This document shows positions 1 to 11,474 of a stretch of 64,000 nucleotides of DNA, piece by piece; position 1 is the stretch's first letter, and every line of letters starts with the position of its first letter. A program made the position numbers and the translations under genes. The stretch is from assembly GCF_025917315.1 (NCBI RefSeq), contig NZ_CP080627.1, positions 2,232,001-2,296,000 on the forward strand, given 5' to 3'. The notes beneath the pieces are model-generated. The model worked only from the letters and a program-made list of their open reading frames with translations. It ran no database searches and was not told the DNA's origin. This DNA comes from Halomonas qaidamensis (GTDB lineage Bacteria > Pseudomonadota > Gammaproteobacteria > Pseudomonadales > Halomonadaceae).

Positions 1-563
1 CCGCGATAGCTTCGGTGCCGCCAAGCTTTTAGCGCTCCCATCAAGGAATAGGCACCTCCACCCAACATGCGCTTCAGCGTTTTGGGAGTCGATGACGTTA
101 TTTCAGCGCCAAAACCACCGGTCAACATATTGATATAATAGCTGATGGCTTCTTCAGTAGCTGATTGAGCGGTTATTCTGACCACATCTATCGGCGAGGA
201 TGACAAACGCCCGGCGGCTTCGAGCGCTGGCCCTGGCTCTAACGGCAAGCCAAGAGAAGTAGCAAAATCATTGGCACTGCCTAACGGCACAATGCCTAGT
301 GCAGGACGGCGATCATGGGCGATCCGCATTAGCCCGTTCACCACTTCATTAACGGTTCCATCGCCGCCACAGGCAATCACCCGCGTAGCGCCCAGCTCGA
401 CCGACTGGGCAGCAAAGTCAGCGGCGTCGCCCCCTTCCCAAGTCGAACGTACGGTAATCGGCATCCCTGCCTTACGCTGCTGCTCAACAGCGTCACGCAG
501 CGCCGGGTTACCGGCAGACTTACCGTTAATAATCAGTAAATAGTGCTGCTGTATCTCTGTCAC
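1..563 (-). CDS. YegS/DAGK-family lipid kinase, 3' part outside window
   Basis: This is the N-terminal part (about 187 residues) of a diacylglycerol-kinase-family lipid kinase, which phosphorylates a lipid hydroxyl using ATP at the inner membrane face. The reading frame opens with GTG at 563, preceded by an AGAGGGAAGG ribosome-binding stretch, and runs off the window at base 1. The nucleotide-binding motif GGDGT lies near residue 67, followed by VNEVVNGL and the PLGSANDFA motif that corresponds to the family's PLGTxNDFA. The substrate cannot be told: YegS members act on phosphatidylglycerol in vitro, others on diacylglycerol. The frame has no ATG near the start, so the GTG choice rests on the ribosome-binding site and on the YLLIINGKSAGN start typical of the family. 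The next gene on the same strand upstream is yajQ-pepN, with pepN on its 5' side; the 39-base gap suggests possible co-transcription. Confidence 0.88.
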   Translation of the reverse strand, partial: MTEIQQHYLLIINGKSAGNPALRDAVEQQRKAGMPITVRSTWEGGDAADFAAQSVELGATRVIACGGDGTVNEVVNGLMRIAHDRRPALGIVPLGSANDFATSLGLPLEPGPALEAAGRLSSSPIDVVRITAQSATEEAISYYINMLTGGFGAEITSSTPKTLKRMLGGGAYSLMGALKAWRHRSYR

Positions 564-602
564 CGGCGCCTTCCCTCTCCATGGTTTATTCACTGGTATA
601 TC

Positions 603-3233
603 TTATGCCAGCGCTTTCTCAACAACTTCAAACACATTAGACGATAGCGGCTCTTGCTTAATACGTACAAGTTCATCACGCATTAACTGTTGCCGCTCTT
701 CGTCAAAACGCTGCCACCGTGTCAATGGTGTTACTAGACGTGCAGCTATTTCAGGGTTTAAACGATTTAGCTCGATAACCACATCAGCTAACAGTGCGTA
801 TCCCTTACCGTCTAAGCGATGGAAATTAACCCGATTTTGGGCAAATGCGCCTATCAGCGCGCGCACTTTATTAGGATTCTTGATTGAAAATGCGGGATGC
901 TGCATTAAATACTGAACACGATCGAGAACATCAGACTGCGGGCGTGAAACCTGTATGGTAAACCACTGATCCATAACCAGCGGATCGTGTGCCCATTTTT
1001 CGCCAAATGCTTTCAATGCAGGAGACGCTATGTCATCACGGTCGCTATGCACCAACAACGTCAGCGCATGGCGAACATCGGTCATGTTATGTTCCGCAGC
1101 AAACTGCGTTTCACAAAACGCAATGCCCTCTTCGTCCTCAATCGCCATTAAATAGGTTAAGGCGATATTTTTGAGGCTACGCTGGGCAATCTGTTCAGGC
1201 GTTGGCGCATAAGGCTCATCGCTTTGATTCGCTTTATACACGGCGACAAATTCATCACGAAGCGCAACCGCCAAGGACTGTCGCACAAATTCGCGAGCGG
1301 CATGGATCGCATCCACATCAACGATGGGTTGCTGCTCGGCGATGTAAGCTTCAGAGGGTAGCGTTAGCATTTCAGCAAGCACCGCTTTATCGCTCATAGC
1401 ACCGGTAAGCAGCGTTCTAAATGCTTCAACAACGCGAGTATCCATGACCTTTTCAACACCATTACGGTGCGCAGCGATCAGATCATCTAGCGCCAGCATG
1501 GCAAGCCGCTGTCCCGCATCCCAACGGTTAAAGCCATCGCTATCATGAGTCAGTAAAAACGCAAGATCTTCACGTGAGTAAGGGAAATGCAGTTTTACAG
1601 GTGCCGAAAAATCGCGTAGCAGTGAAGGAACCGGTGCTTCAGCAACGTCAGTAAAGACAAACGTTTGCTCATCGCCAGTGAGATGAATTACAGCATCTTT
1701 GCCCAGCTTTTCACCTGACAACGTTAATGTCAGGTCCTGACCTGACTTGGTACCCACTAGCCCCATACGCACAGGAATATGTAGTGGCAGTTTTTCTGGC
1801 TGCCCAGGGGTGGCGGGGGTACGCTGGCGCAGAGTGAGATGATACTCCGCATGAGCGTAATCGTACTCGCCGTGCGCATCGATTTCAGGGGTGCCTGCCT
1901 GGGAGTACCAACGCATAAATTGGTTAAGATCCGCGCCAGATACTTCGGCCATACAGCCCACAAAGTCTTCTATGGTGACTGCCTGCCCATCAAAACGCTC
2001 AAAATAAAGATCTGAGCCGCGACGGAAGTCTTCCCAACCCAGTAAATTACGCAGCATACGCACAACCTCTGCCCCTTTTTCATAAATCGTCAGGGTGTAG
2101 AAGTTGGTAATTTCAATAAAGTGGTCTGGCCGGATAGGATGTGCCGTTGGCCCTGCATCTTCGGCAAACTGGGCCGTGCGGAAAAACGAGACATCTTGAA
2201 TGCGTTTAACGGGAGCTGAATTAGTATCGGCGGAAAAACACTGGTCACGAAAGACCGTAAAACCCTCTTTTAAAGAGAGCTGGAACCAATCGCGACAAGT
2301 CACTCGATTGCCCGACCAGTTATGGAAGTATTCATGGGCAACAATCCCCTCCACATTTTGGAAGGTGGCGTCGGTGGCGGTATTGGGATGGGTTAGTACT
2401 GCGGCGGAATTAAATATATTAAGTCCTTTATTTTCCATTGCCCCCATATTGAAGTCATTCACCGCCACAATCATAAACAGGTCAAGATCGTATTCACGCC
2501 CATAAACCTGTTCGTCCCACGCCATGGCACGCTTGAGAGAGGCCATAGCATGCTCGGTTTTGTCTAGGTTTTCTTGCTCAACCCACAACTGTAGCGTCAC
2601 ATTGCGGCCGCTCACAGTTTCAAAAGAGTCTTCCACCTTATGCAGATTACCGGCGACCAACGCGAACAGATAGCAAGGTTTCGGGTGCGGGTCTTCCCAT
2701 ATCGCAAAGTGGCGGCCATTTTCTAATTCACCTTGGTTAATAGGGTTACCATTAGCGAGCAGCACTGGCTCACTGGTGGCATTGCCAATCACCGTTACTT
2801 TAAAGGTGGCCATCACATCAGGACGATCGGGGTAGTAAGTAATTCTCCGAAAGCCTTCTGCTTCGCATTGGGTGCAATACATGCCGTTAGATTGGTATAG
2901 CCCTTCCAGTGCCGTGTTGCTGCTGGGAGCAATTTCCACCTCACTCTCCAGCATGAAAGCCTCTGGCACATCTGCTATGTGCAGCACCTCATCTGTTAGC
3001 TGATACGCAGCATCAGGCAAAGGGTTACCATCAATAGCGACTGATATTAGCGTCAGTTGTTCACCGTTAAGTACTAGCGGCGCCTGTGAATCAGCACTGG
3101 GATGACGCTCTATATGCAGGCGTGCTTTCACGCGGGTTGCTGCAGGGTCAAGATCAAACGTCAGCTCGGTATGGGTAACTTGGTAGGCGGGCGGCTGGTA
3201 GTCGCTTAAATAAACCGGCTGCGGATCAGACAT
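603..3233 (-). CDS. pepN: Aminopeptidase N (M1 family)
   Basis: An 876-residue cytoplasmic M1 zinc aminopeptidase that removes N-terminal residues from peptides in the last stage of protein turnover. The exopeptidase motif GAMENKG is at about residues 264-270, and the zinc site HEYFHNW with the downstream glutamate in LKEGFTVF lies near residues 300-325. Length matches the E. coli-type PepN (about 870), and the four-domain layout (N-terminal beta domain, catalytic domain, small beta domain, C-terminal helical domain) is consistent with the even homology along the chain. It lies between yajQ and the lipid kinase on the same strand. Nothing unusual was seen in the catalytic residues. Confidence 0.97.
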   Translation of the reverse strand: MSDPQPVYLSDYQPPAYQVTHTELTFDLDPAATRVKARLHIERHPSADSQAPLVLNGEQLTLISVAIDGNPLPDAAYQLTDEVLHIADVPEAFMLESEVEIAPSSNTALEGLYQSNGMYCTQCEAEGFRRITYYPDRPDVMATFKVTVIGNATSEPVLLANGNPINQGELENGRHFAIWEDPHPKPCYLFALVAGNLHKVEDSFETVSGRNVTLQLWVEQENLDKTEHAMASLKRAMAWDEQVYGREYDLDLFMIVAVNDFNMGAMENKGLNIFNSAAVLTHPNTATDATFQNVEGIVAHEYFHNWSGNRVTCRDWFQLSLKEGFTVFRDQCFSADTNSAPVKRIQDVSFFRTAQFAEDAGPTAHPIRPDHFIEITNFYTLTIYEKGAEVVRMLRNLLGWEDFRRGSDLYFERFDGQAVTIEDFVGCMAEVSGADLNQFMRWYSQAGTPEIDAHGEYDYAHAEYHLTLRQRTPATPGQPEKLPLHIPVRMGLVGTKSGQDLTLTLSGEKLGKDAVIHLTGDEQTFVFTDVAEAPVPSLLRDFSAPVKLHFPYSREDLAFLLTHDSDGFNRWDAGQRLAMLALDDLIAAHRNGVEKVMDTRVVEAFRTLLTGAMSDKAVLAEMLTLPSEAYIAEQQPIVDVDAIHAAREFVRQSLAVALRDEFVAVYKANQSDEPYAPTPEQIAQRSLKNIALTYLMAIEDEEGIAFCETQFAAEHNMTDVRHALTLLVHSDRDDIASPALKAFGEKWAHDPLVMDQWFTIQVSRPQSDVLDRVQYLMQHPAFSIKNPNKVRALIGAFAQNRVNFHRLDGKGYALLADVVIELNRLNPEIAARLVTPLTRWQRFDEERQQLMRDELVRIKQEPLSSNVFEVVEKALA

Positions 3234-3316
3234 AGTGCGTGACTCCTGTAAGCTTATAAATTATTTGATGGGCAGCGTCTAATGCTGCTCCATCGCCTTA
3301 CTATCTAACGTGGTAA

Positions 3317-3802
3317 TTAATCACGGAAGTTATCGAACTGTAGCGGTAATTCAGGCCCCTCTTCGCCACGTAAAAGCGCCATCACGCTCTGTAAATCGTC
3401 GCGTTTTTTACCCGTAACGCGTACTTTTTCACCCTGAATTTGAGCCTGTACCTTTAGCTTACTGGCTTTGATACGCTTAACCACATCTTTGGCTTCAGCT
3501 TGGTCGAGCCCCTGCTTAAGGATGATTTCCTGACGAGCCTTCACTCCAGATAACACTGGGTCTTGAATATCCATACAGCGGGCATCAATACCACGGGCGA
3601 TTAGGCGGTTACGCAATACGTCGATCATTTGCTGAAGCTGAAAATCCACCTGCGCTTCAAGCTGAACCTTTTCACCCTCGAGGGTAAAGCTGGCATCGAC
3701 GCCTTTAAAATCAAAACGTGTTTGCACTTCACGGTTTGCCTGATCGACAGCGTTGGACGCTTCGTGCTGATCAAACTCTGACACAATATCAAATGAGGGC
3801 AT
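3317..3802 (-). CDS. yajQ: YajQ family nucleotide/cyclic di-GMP-binding protein
   Basis: A 161-residue YajQ-family protein, the usual length for the family. It begins MPSFDIVSEFD and contains the conserved segments ASNAVDQANREVQTRFDFKG and LPLQFDNFRD at the C-terminus, both diagnostic. Family members have two alpha/beta ferredoxin-like domains and bind nucleotides; in Xanthomonas and Pseudomonas, orthologues bind cyclic di-GMP and influence transcription, so a similar role is possible but not shown here. It is 83 bases upstream of pepN on the same strand and probably heads that transcription unit. The region between it and the divergent cobO gene (3803-4025) carries both promoters, but I cannot place them with confidence. 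Confidence 0.95.
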   Translation of the reverse strand: MPSFDIVSEFDQHEASNAVDQANREVQTRFDFKGVDASFTLEGEKVQLEAQVDFQLQQMIDVLRNRLIARGIDARCMDIQDPVLSGVKARQEIILKQGLDQAEAKDVVKRIKASKLKVQAQIQGEKVRVTGKKRDDLQSVMALLRGEEGPELPLQFDNFRD

Positions 3803-4025
3803 GGCAATTTTCCTGGTAAGACATGACCCACTATTCTAGAGCAGCTAGACCCCAACCGGCCAATTCTCTTAAATAATGTGACTCATCAACTCCAATATCG
3901 ACACCCAAAAGCTTAACAATACCTCTCAATAACTATACAAACCTTATCTTTGGCAATGTTAAATTGACGCTGGATGAATTACCCTAACCGCCACTGAATT
4001 AATCACTTGCCAATGGGTACATACC

Positions 4026-4625
4026 ATGAGCGATCGCGATGCACGTCACAAAGCGTCGATGGAAAAACTGAAAGCCCGAGTTGACGAGAAAGTTGCCAAC
4101 GCCACTGAACAACGTGGGCTGTTATTGATAAACACGGGAAATGGCAAAGGCAAGACCACCGCCGCGTGGGGCACTGTCACCCGCTCGCTTGGCTATGGGT
4201 ATAAGGTTGGTGTCGTGCAGTTTATTAAGGGGCTGTGGGAGTGCGGGGAACGCAACCGACTTGAAGATGATACCAACCTAAGCGTTGCCATTATGGCAAC
4301 AGGCTTTACCTGGGACACTCAAAACCGCGAGGCAGATACCCAAGCTTGCCAAAAAGTGTGGCAAGAGGCTGAAAAAATGCTCGCTGATCCAGACACGTAT
4401 TTAGTGGTACTAGATGAAATTACCTACATGTTGAAATTTGGCTACTTAGATATTGATACAGTTAAACAAGCATTGATCAACCGCCCACAGGAACAAACAG
4501 TAATTATTACCGGACGCAATGCACATCGAGATTTAGTAGCAATGGCCGACACAGTGACAGAAATGCAAGAAGTACGTCACGCTTTCAACAATGGCTTACA
4601 GGCTCGTCGTGGTATCGATTTTTAG
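4026..4625 (+). CDS. cobO: Cob(I)yrinic acid a,c-diamide adenosyltransferase (BtuR/CobO type)
   Basis: A 199-residue corrinoid adenosyltransferase of the CobA/BtuR/CobO family, which transfers the adenosyl group of ATP to cob(I)alamin-type corrinoids to form the coenzyme B12 upper ligand. The P-loop GNGKGKTTAAWG sits at about residues 38-49, followed by VGVVQFIKG and the VVLDEITYML Walker-B-like motif near residues 122-131, all typical. It stands alone between the divergent yajQ and convergent purA, with no other cobalamin genes nearby, so it may serve salvage of imported corrinoids as in BtuR. I looked upstream for a cobalamin riboswitch and did not find the B12 box. Transcription probably ends at the strong hairpin at 4676-4704. 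Confidence 0.95.
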   Translation: MSDRDARHKASMEKLKARVDEKVANATEQRGLLLINTGNGKGKTTAAWGTVTRSLGYGYKVGVVQFIKGLWECGERNRLEDDTNLSVAIMATGFTWDTQNREADTQACQKVWQEAEKMLADPDTYLVVLDEITYMLKFGYLDIDTVKQALINRPQEQTVIITGRNAHRDLVAMADTVTEMQEVRHAFNNGLQARRGIDF

Positions 4626-4635
4626 TTTTAATATG

Positions 4636-4677
4636 CTTGCTTTAAAGAACTTGCTTTAAAGAACTTGCTTTAAAGAA
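4636..4677. repeat. Three exact tandem copies of a 14-bp unit
   Basis: The unit CTTGCTTTAAAGAA occurs three times without mismatch at 4636-4649, 4650-4663 and 4664-4677, starting 11 bases after the cobO stop and running into the left arm of the terminator hairpin. It looks like a slippage-type duplication in the 3' untranslated region. No function is evident. Confidence 0.95.
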
Positions 4678-4704
4678 AAAGGGGCGATCTAATCGCCCCT
4701 TTTT
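4676..4704. terminator. Bidirectional rho-independent terminator between cobO and purA
   Basis: A perfect inverted repeat, AAAAAGGGGCGAT at 4676-4688 and ATCGCCCCTTTTT at 4692-4704, with a 3-base loop. The A and T tracts flank an 8-bp GC-rich stem, so the hairpin is followed by a U-run on either strand. It can end both the rightward cobO transcript and the leftward purA transcript. Confidence 0.93.
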
Positions 4705-4765
4705 CAATCACTTAATAGCTTCAGCCACTAACCATCACACTAATTAGTCGTGGAATACTACTGGT

Positions 4766-7254
<2,489 letters not shown>

Positions 7255-7349
7255 GTGAACAATCCTGCGAGACAATGAAGGCCCAAACGCAGCTACCTTA
7301 TGACGCGTTTTAGGCGTTCATAGACAAGCGCTAGCGAAATAAGGGCCAC

Positions 7350-7374
7350 AAAAAAACCGGGCGACGCCCGGTTA
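7350..7374 (-). terminator. Rho-independent terminator after hflC
   Basis: Read on the minus strand, a CCGGGC stem, GTC loop and GCCCGG stem (7357-7371, with flanking A/T pairs) are followed by a run of seven T. It lies about 75 bases past the hflC stop and ahead of hisZ, so it should separate or attenuate hflC from hisZ-purA transcription. A second, weaker hairpin (CCCCGCT at 7407-7413 with AGCGGGG at 7429-7435) lies between it and the hflC stop. Confidence 0.8.
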
Positions 7375-7449
7375 ATTAAGTCTATCACGTTTGTGCGCCA
7401 GATAAACCCCGCTGAGATTGCATAACCTAGCGGGGCTAAACGCACATAA

Positions 7450-8334
7450 TTACTCAGCGTTGCCAGGGGCTGCACTGCGTAGATAGCGGAAGAAATCACT
7501 ATCTGGTTCCAGCACCAACAGGTTGTTATCGCCTGCGAAGCTTTCACGGTATGCGTTCAAGCTGCGCCAGAAGGCGAAGAATTCCTGATCCTGTCCATAG
7601 GCCTGGGAGAAAATCGCTGCCGCTTCTGCATCACCTTCACCACGCAATGTTTCAGAACGCTCATTAGCCTGGGCAAGCAGTACTTGACGGCGACGATCAG
7701 CATTAGCACGAATACGCTCAGCCTCTTCCTGCCCCTGAGCGCGCCACTCCCGAGCTTCACGTTCACGCTCAGAACGCATCCGCTCGAATACCGCTGCCGA
7801 TACATCTTCTGGTAAGTCGATACGCTTGATACGAATGTCACGAATTGCAACACCCAGCTCATCGCGCATCAGCTCATCAAGCTCAGCAGTTGGTCCTGTC
7901 ATCAGGTCATCGCGGCGCTCAGCGATAATTTCCTGAAGATTCAAGCGACCAAACTCGTTACGTAAGCTTTCATCTACACGCGGTTGAATTAGGCGAATCG
8001 CCATTAATTCGTCACCCGCAGTGGCCTCGTAGTAACGCGTGGGGTTAATCACCTGCCACTTAACGTAGGAGTCCACAATAACCGCTTTCTGCTCAAGCGT
8101 TAGATAGCGGCTAGTATCAGTGTCAAGCGTCAGCAAACGCGTATCAAATTTACGAATCGTTTGAGCGATTGGGATTTTAACATGCAGCCCTGGCTGAATG
8201 TTCTCCTCAATGACTTCACCAAAGCGTAGCTTTACGGCGCGCTGAGTCTCATCGACTACATACAAGCTATTACTAGCCAGCCAAGCCACAGCGGCCAAGC
8301 CACCTACGATTAGCAGGGATCGATTATTAATCAT
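7450..8334 (-). CDS. hflC: HflC, modulator of FtsH protease
   Basis: A 294-residue SPFH/prohibitin-domain membrane protein. One N-terminal transmembrane segment (about residues 7-25, LLIVGGLAAVAWLASNSLY) is followed by the band-7 domain starting VDETQRAVKLRFGEV, and a charged coiled-coil region rich in REREAREWRAQGQEEAERIRA near residues 185-215. HflC assembles with HflK in a large periplasmic-facing complex around the FtsH protease and restrains its action on membrane proteins. Its ATG directly follows the hflK stop codon (8335), so the two are co-translated at fixed ratio, as expected for the HflKC complex. Confidence 0.97.
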   Translation of the reverse strand: MINNRSLLIVGGLAAVAWLASNSLYVVDETQRAVKLRFGEVIEENIQPGLHVKIPIAQTIRKFDTRLLTLDTDTSRYLTLEQKAVIVDSYVKWQVINPTRYYEATAGDELMAIRLIQPRVDESLRNEFGRLNLQEIIAERRDDLMTGPTAELDELMRDELGVAIRDIRIKRIDLPEDVSAAVFERMRSEREREAREWRAQGQEEAERIRANADRRRQVLLAQANERSETLRGEGDAEAAAIFSQAYGQDQEFFAFWRSLNAYRESFAGDNNLLVLEPDSDFFRYLRSAAPGNAE

Positions 8335-9594
8335 TTAGCGGCCCTCCCTGCGGATAGGATTACTGGATGACGAGGATGAAGAACTACCTTGGTTTCCCCG
8401 CAATGAGTCCAACACCCGCGGATCGATTGATTCACCGCTACTGCCCGTATTGGAAGAAGCGTTATCGCTACCCGAGCTTTCGCCACGCATTTGGTCCAGT
8501 GGCAAATACATCAAAGGAGCATTTTCACTTACATCCAGCAATACTTTGGGCGTTTTTCCAAAGACATCTTCAATCGCATCTAGGTACATACGCTCACGCA
8601 TGATGTCAGGCGCATTGCGATACTCGGTTAGCAATGCGGTAAAGCGGTTAGCTTGACCTTGCGCTTCAGCGACAACCGACTCCCGATAACCTTGGCCCTG
8701 CTCAACGACACGCTGCGCTTGACCTTGTGCCGCAGGAATAATGGCATTGGCGTAAGCCATCCCTTCGTTGATCGTACGCTGACGATCTTCACGTGCACGA
8801 ATAACATCATCGAACGCATCAATAACGGGCGCAGGCGCTGACGTGGACTCAATGTTAATTGTCTGCAAACGAATACCAGCACCGTAAGCATCCAGATAAG
8901 ATTGAAGTCGGCTTGCCACAGAACTACCCAGAATCTCACGCCCAGAGGTCAAGATATCGATCATATCCGTACCGCCGACAACGTGACGCAAAGCAGAGTC
9001 CAATGCATTTTCGATGGAAAGCGCTGGATCACGCACGTTTAATACGAAGTCACGAGGATTAGCCACCTGGTACTGCGCAGAAATTTCCACTTCAACGATG
9101 TTTTCATCTCGCGTCAGCATTGACTGCGTTTGAGAAACTGACCGCACGCGGGTCACGTTTACCATACGCACATCATCGATCAGTGGTGGGTTCCACTGTA
9201 GACCAGGATCTACGATGCCCTGATACTCGCCGAAGCGTAGCACAACACCACGCTCGGACTGATCGACTAAGTAGAAACCAGAAGCGGCCCAAATAGCCAA
9301 GGCAACAATGACCAGTAGACCAGGAAGCGCAAGAGAATTACGAGGCTTACCGCCACCGCTCTTACCACTCCCGTTACCGCCACTGCCTTTCTTGCCACTA
9401 CCACCTAGCATTCCGTTTAGCTTGTCTTGGAATTTTTTTAGTGCCTCGTCAAGGTCGGGAGGACCTTGATTGTTGCCACCATTATTACCTCCACCATTAT
9501 TGCCGCCGCGGTCACCGCCGTTATTACTGCCACGTCGGCCACCACCACTCCAGGGGTCGTGCTGGTTGCCACCACCAGGCTCATTCCAGGCCAT
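8335..9594 (-). CDS. hflK: HflK, modulator of FtsH protease
   Basis: A 419-residue SPFH-domain protein and partner of HflC. Residues 1-85 are low-complexity and dominated by glycine and asparagine, as is usual for HflK, followed by a transmembrane helix near residues 91-110 (LPGLLVIVALAIWAASGFYLV) and the band-7 domain beginning DQSERGVVLRFGEY. The C-terminus is a serine-rich tail (about residues 375-412, including nine consecutive serines) ending NPIRREGR. Gly/Asn and Ser tracts create many spurious frames on the opposite strand. It lies between hflX and hflC in the conserved hfl order. Confidence 0.97.
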   Translation of the reverse strand: MAWNEPGGGNQHDPWSGGGRRGSNNGGDRGGNNGGGNNGGNNQGPPDLDEALKKFQDKLNGMLGGSGKKGSGGNGSGKSGGGKPRNSLALPGLLVIVALAIWAASGFYLVDQSERGVVLRFGEYQGIVDPGLQWNPPLIDDVRMVNVTRVRSVSQTQSMLTRDENIVEVEISAQYQVANPRDFVLNVRDPALSIENALDSALRHVVGGTDMIDILTSGREILGSSVASRLQSYLDAYGAGIRLQTINIESTSAPAPVIDAFDDVIRAREDRQRTINEGMAYANAIIPAAQGQAQRVVEQGQGYRESVVAEAQGQANRFTALLTEYRNAPDIMRERMYLDAIEDVFGKTPKVLLDVSENAPLMYLPLDQMRGESSGSDNASSNTGSSGESIDPRVLDSLRGNQGSSSSSSSSNPIRREGR

Positions 9595-9727
9595 ACGTCT
9601 TCTCCACTAAGGTGTTCACCTGCACTTAGCCTTACGGTTAGCAAGGCCGGTGCTTTTCATATTATTGCTATATAAATCTTGTACCATACTTCTACCCAAG
9701 TTCACATACGCCTAGCAGCCTGGTTAG

Positions 9728-11038
9728 CTACCATTCATTTATTTCACGTAATGCGACGGGTAAATAAGTGTTGGCACGCTCACCAAGTTGGGCCATGAGC
9801 TGATTAAAATCACGTCTGGGCAAGCGCACATCTAAAACAGACTGCCCTTGCTCATCAAAATACTCTCTACGCACTGCGTTCAGCTCATGCAAACCGGCAC
9901 GAAGCTTACCTTGCTCTGGCGTCAGTGTTAGCGAGAAGCTAATAACATCATTGGCTAGCCGCTCGGTTAGCGCCTCATGCAGCAAATCAAGCCCCTGCCC
10001 CTGCTGAGCAGAAAGCCATACTACTTCAGGGACACCATGACCATCGCGCTCAATACGTGGCGCACTATCTAGCCGGTCGATTTTATTCATGACTTTGAGA
10101 ACTGGCACACTATCAGCGCCTATCTCTTTAAGCACACGATCAACTTGCTCAACGTTGGCGTCGCGATCAGGATCCGCGGCATCAATTACATGCACCAGCA
10201 ATGATGCTTCTGCAGCCTCTTGAAGTGTTGCCCGAAAGGCTTCGACGAGCTTATGCGGTAAGTGACGAATAAAGCCTACCGTATCAGCCATCACCACCGG
10301 CCCTACGTCTTCGACTTCGAGACGACGAAGGGTGGGGTCAAGTGTGGCAAACAACTGGTCAGCAGCATATACCTTGGCATCAGTAAGCGCGTTAAACAGC
10401 GTCGATTTACCGGCATTGGTGTAACCAACTAATGAAACGCTGTGGATTTCAGCGCGTGAACGGGCGCGACGATTCTGGTCACGCTGGCTGCGTACTTTGT
10501 CCAGCCGCTTGTGAATTGACTTGATGCGTCCGCGTAACAAGCGGCGGTCGGTTTCTAGCTGTGTTTCGCCAGGACCACGCAAGCCAATTCCGCCTTTTTG
10601 ACGTTCTAAGTGTGTCCACCCTCGCACTAAGCGAGTAGACATATATTCAAGCTGAGCAAGCTCTACCTGCAGCTTACCCTCATGGGTTCGTGCCCGCTGT
10701 GCAAAAATATCAAGTATTAGACCTGTGCGATCAAGTACTCGACACTTAAGCTCATGCTCAAGATTACGCTCTTGGGAAGGGCTTAAACTATGGTTGAAGA
10801 TCACCAGTTCTGCTTGGTGAGCTGCGAGCAATGCTCGCAGCTCTTCCAACTTTCCTGACCCAATAAACGTACGGGAATCAGGGCGTTGTCGGCTAGCAGT
10901 GAGTAGCGTCGCAGGCTCTGCACCAGCAGAGCGCACGAGCTCCAAAAACTCACCCGGGTCTTCACGTGCTTGTTCAGCATGAAAATCAACGTGAACAAGT
11001 ACTGCCGTTTCACCGGCATCTGGGCGTTCAAAAAACAA
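9728..11038 (-). CDS. hflX: GTPase HflX
   Basis: HflX is a 50S-binding GTPase that splits stalled 70S ribosomes during stress. In this 436-residue protein, the N-terminal HflX domain (residues 1-195) contains the diagnostic GPGETQLETDRRLL segment near residue 150; the G domain follows with G1 GYTNAGKSTLFNAL (about residue 205), G3 DTVGFI and G4 NKID. The gene is 36 bases downstream of hfq on the same strand, the usual hfq-hflX pairing in which the two are co-transcribed. Length agrees with the family (about 430). Confidence 0.97.
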   Translation of the reverse strand: MFFERPDAGETAVLVHVDFHAEQAREDPGEFLELVRSAGAEPATLLTASRQRPDSRTFIGSGKLEELRALLAAHQAELVIFNHSLSPSQERNLEHELKCRVLDRTGLILDIFAQRARTHEGKLQVELAQLEYMSTRLVRGWTHLERQKGGIGLRGPGETQLETDRRLLRGRIKSIHKRLDKVRSQRDQNRRARSRAEIHSVSLVGYTNAGKSTLFNALTDAKVYAADQLFATLDPTLRRLEVEDVGPVVMADTVGFIRHLPHKLVEAFRATLQEAAEASLLVHVIDAADPDRDANVEQVDRVLKEIGADSVPVLKVMNKIDRLDSAPRIERDGHGVPEVVWLSAQQGQGLDLLHEALTERLANDVISFSLTLTPEQGKLRAGLHELNAVRREYFDEQGQSVLDVRLPRRDFNQLMAQLGERANTYLPVALREINEW

Positions 11039-11074
11039 TCAATACCTCGTGGACTCTCAAGCTATCCAGCGGTG

Positions 11075-11323
11075 TTAGATGTCCGCATCAGGCGCGGCTG
11101 GATCTTGTACCGGTAAGCGCACATTGCGCGAAGGCACTACCGTGGAAATAGCGTGTTTATAAACCATCTGACTGACGGTATTGCGCAACAAAATGACAAA
11201 CTGGTCAAATGATTCGATCTGGCCCTGCAATTTAATGCCGTTCACCAGGAAAATAGAGACCGGAATGCGCTCCTTGCGCAAAATGTTCAGGTACGGGTCT
11301 TGAAGGGACTGCCCTTTGGACAT
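11075..11323 (-). CDS. hfq: RNA chaperone Hfq
   Basis: An 82-residue Hfq, the hexameric Sm-like protein that pairs small RNAs with mRNAs. The Sm1 segment ([22 protein letters not shown], residues 8-29) and the Sm2 motif YKHAIST (residues 55-61), which lines the proximal U-binding face, are intact; the short C-terminal tail after SRNVRLPVQ is acidic (PAAPDADI), as often seen in Pseudomonas and Halomonas rather than the long E. coli tail. It lies between miaA and hflX. The 151-base gap to miaA contains a TTGACA on the minus strand that could be a -35 box, but I could not pair it convincingly. Confidence 0.98.
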   Translation of the reverse strand: MSKGQSLQDPYLNILRKERIPVSIFLVNGIKLQGQIESFDQFVILLRNTVSQMVYKHAISTVVPSRNVRLPVQDPAAPDADI

Positions 11324-11474
11324 GTTGCTCTCCCTAAAACTGTCGTTGGGGTTGGTTATAAATGGCGCGCCCTACTGGTGCTACGCCGCAATCTTGTTGC
11401 CCGAAAGGCTTGGCGTTGTCAAAAGAGCCAGCCGGCCACTCGAAAACACTTGCTTACGAAATCACTATCTTACG

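Noticed and set aside
3856..4025. Possible cobalamin riboswitch before cobO
   Set aside because: Only a GCCACTG-like string is present near 3990; the B12 box and the supporting helices are missing.
7293..7547. Minus-strand frame of 84 codons between hflC and hisZ, possible small membrane protein
   Set aside because: It overlaps the end of hflC in another frame and runs straight through the terminator hairpin and its T-run; no resemblance to DUF2065.
9441..9675. Plus-strand frames opposite the start of hflK
   Set aside because: They are complements of the Gly/Asn low-complexity region of hflK and have no independent support.
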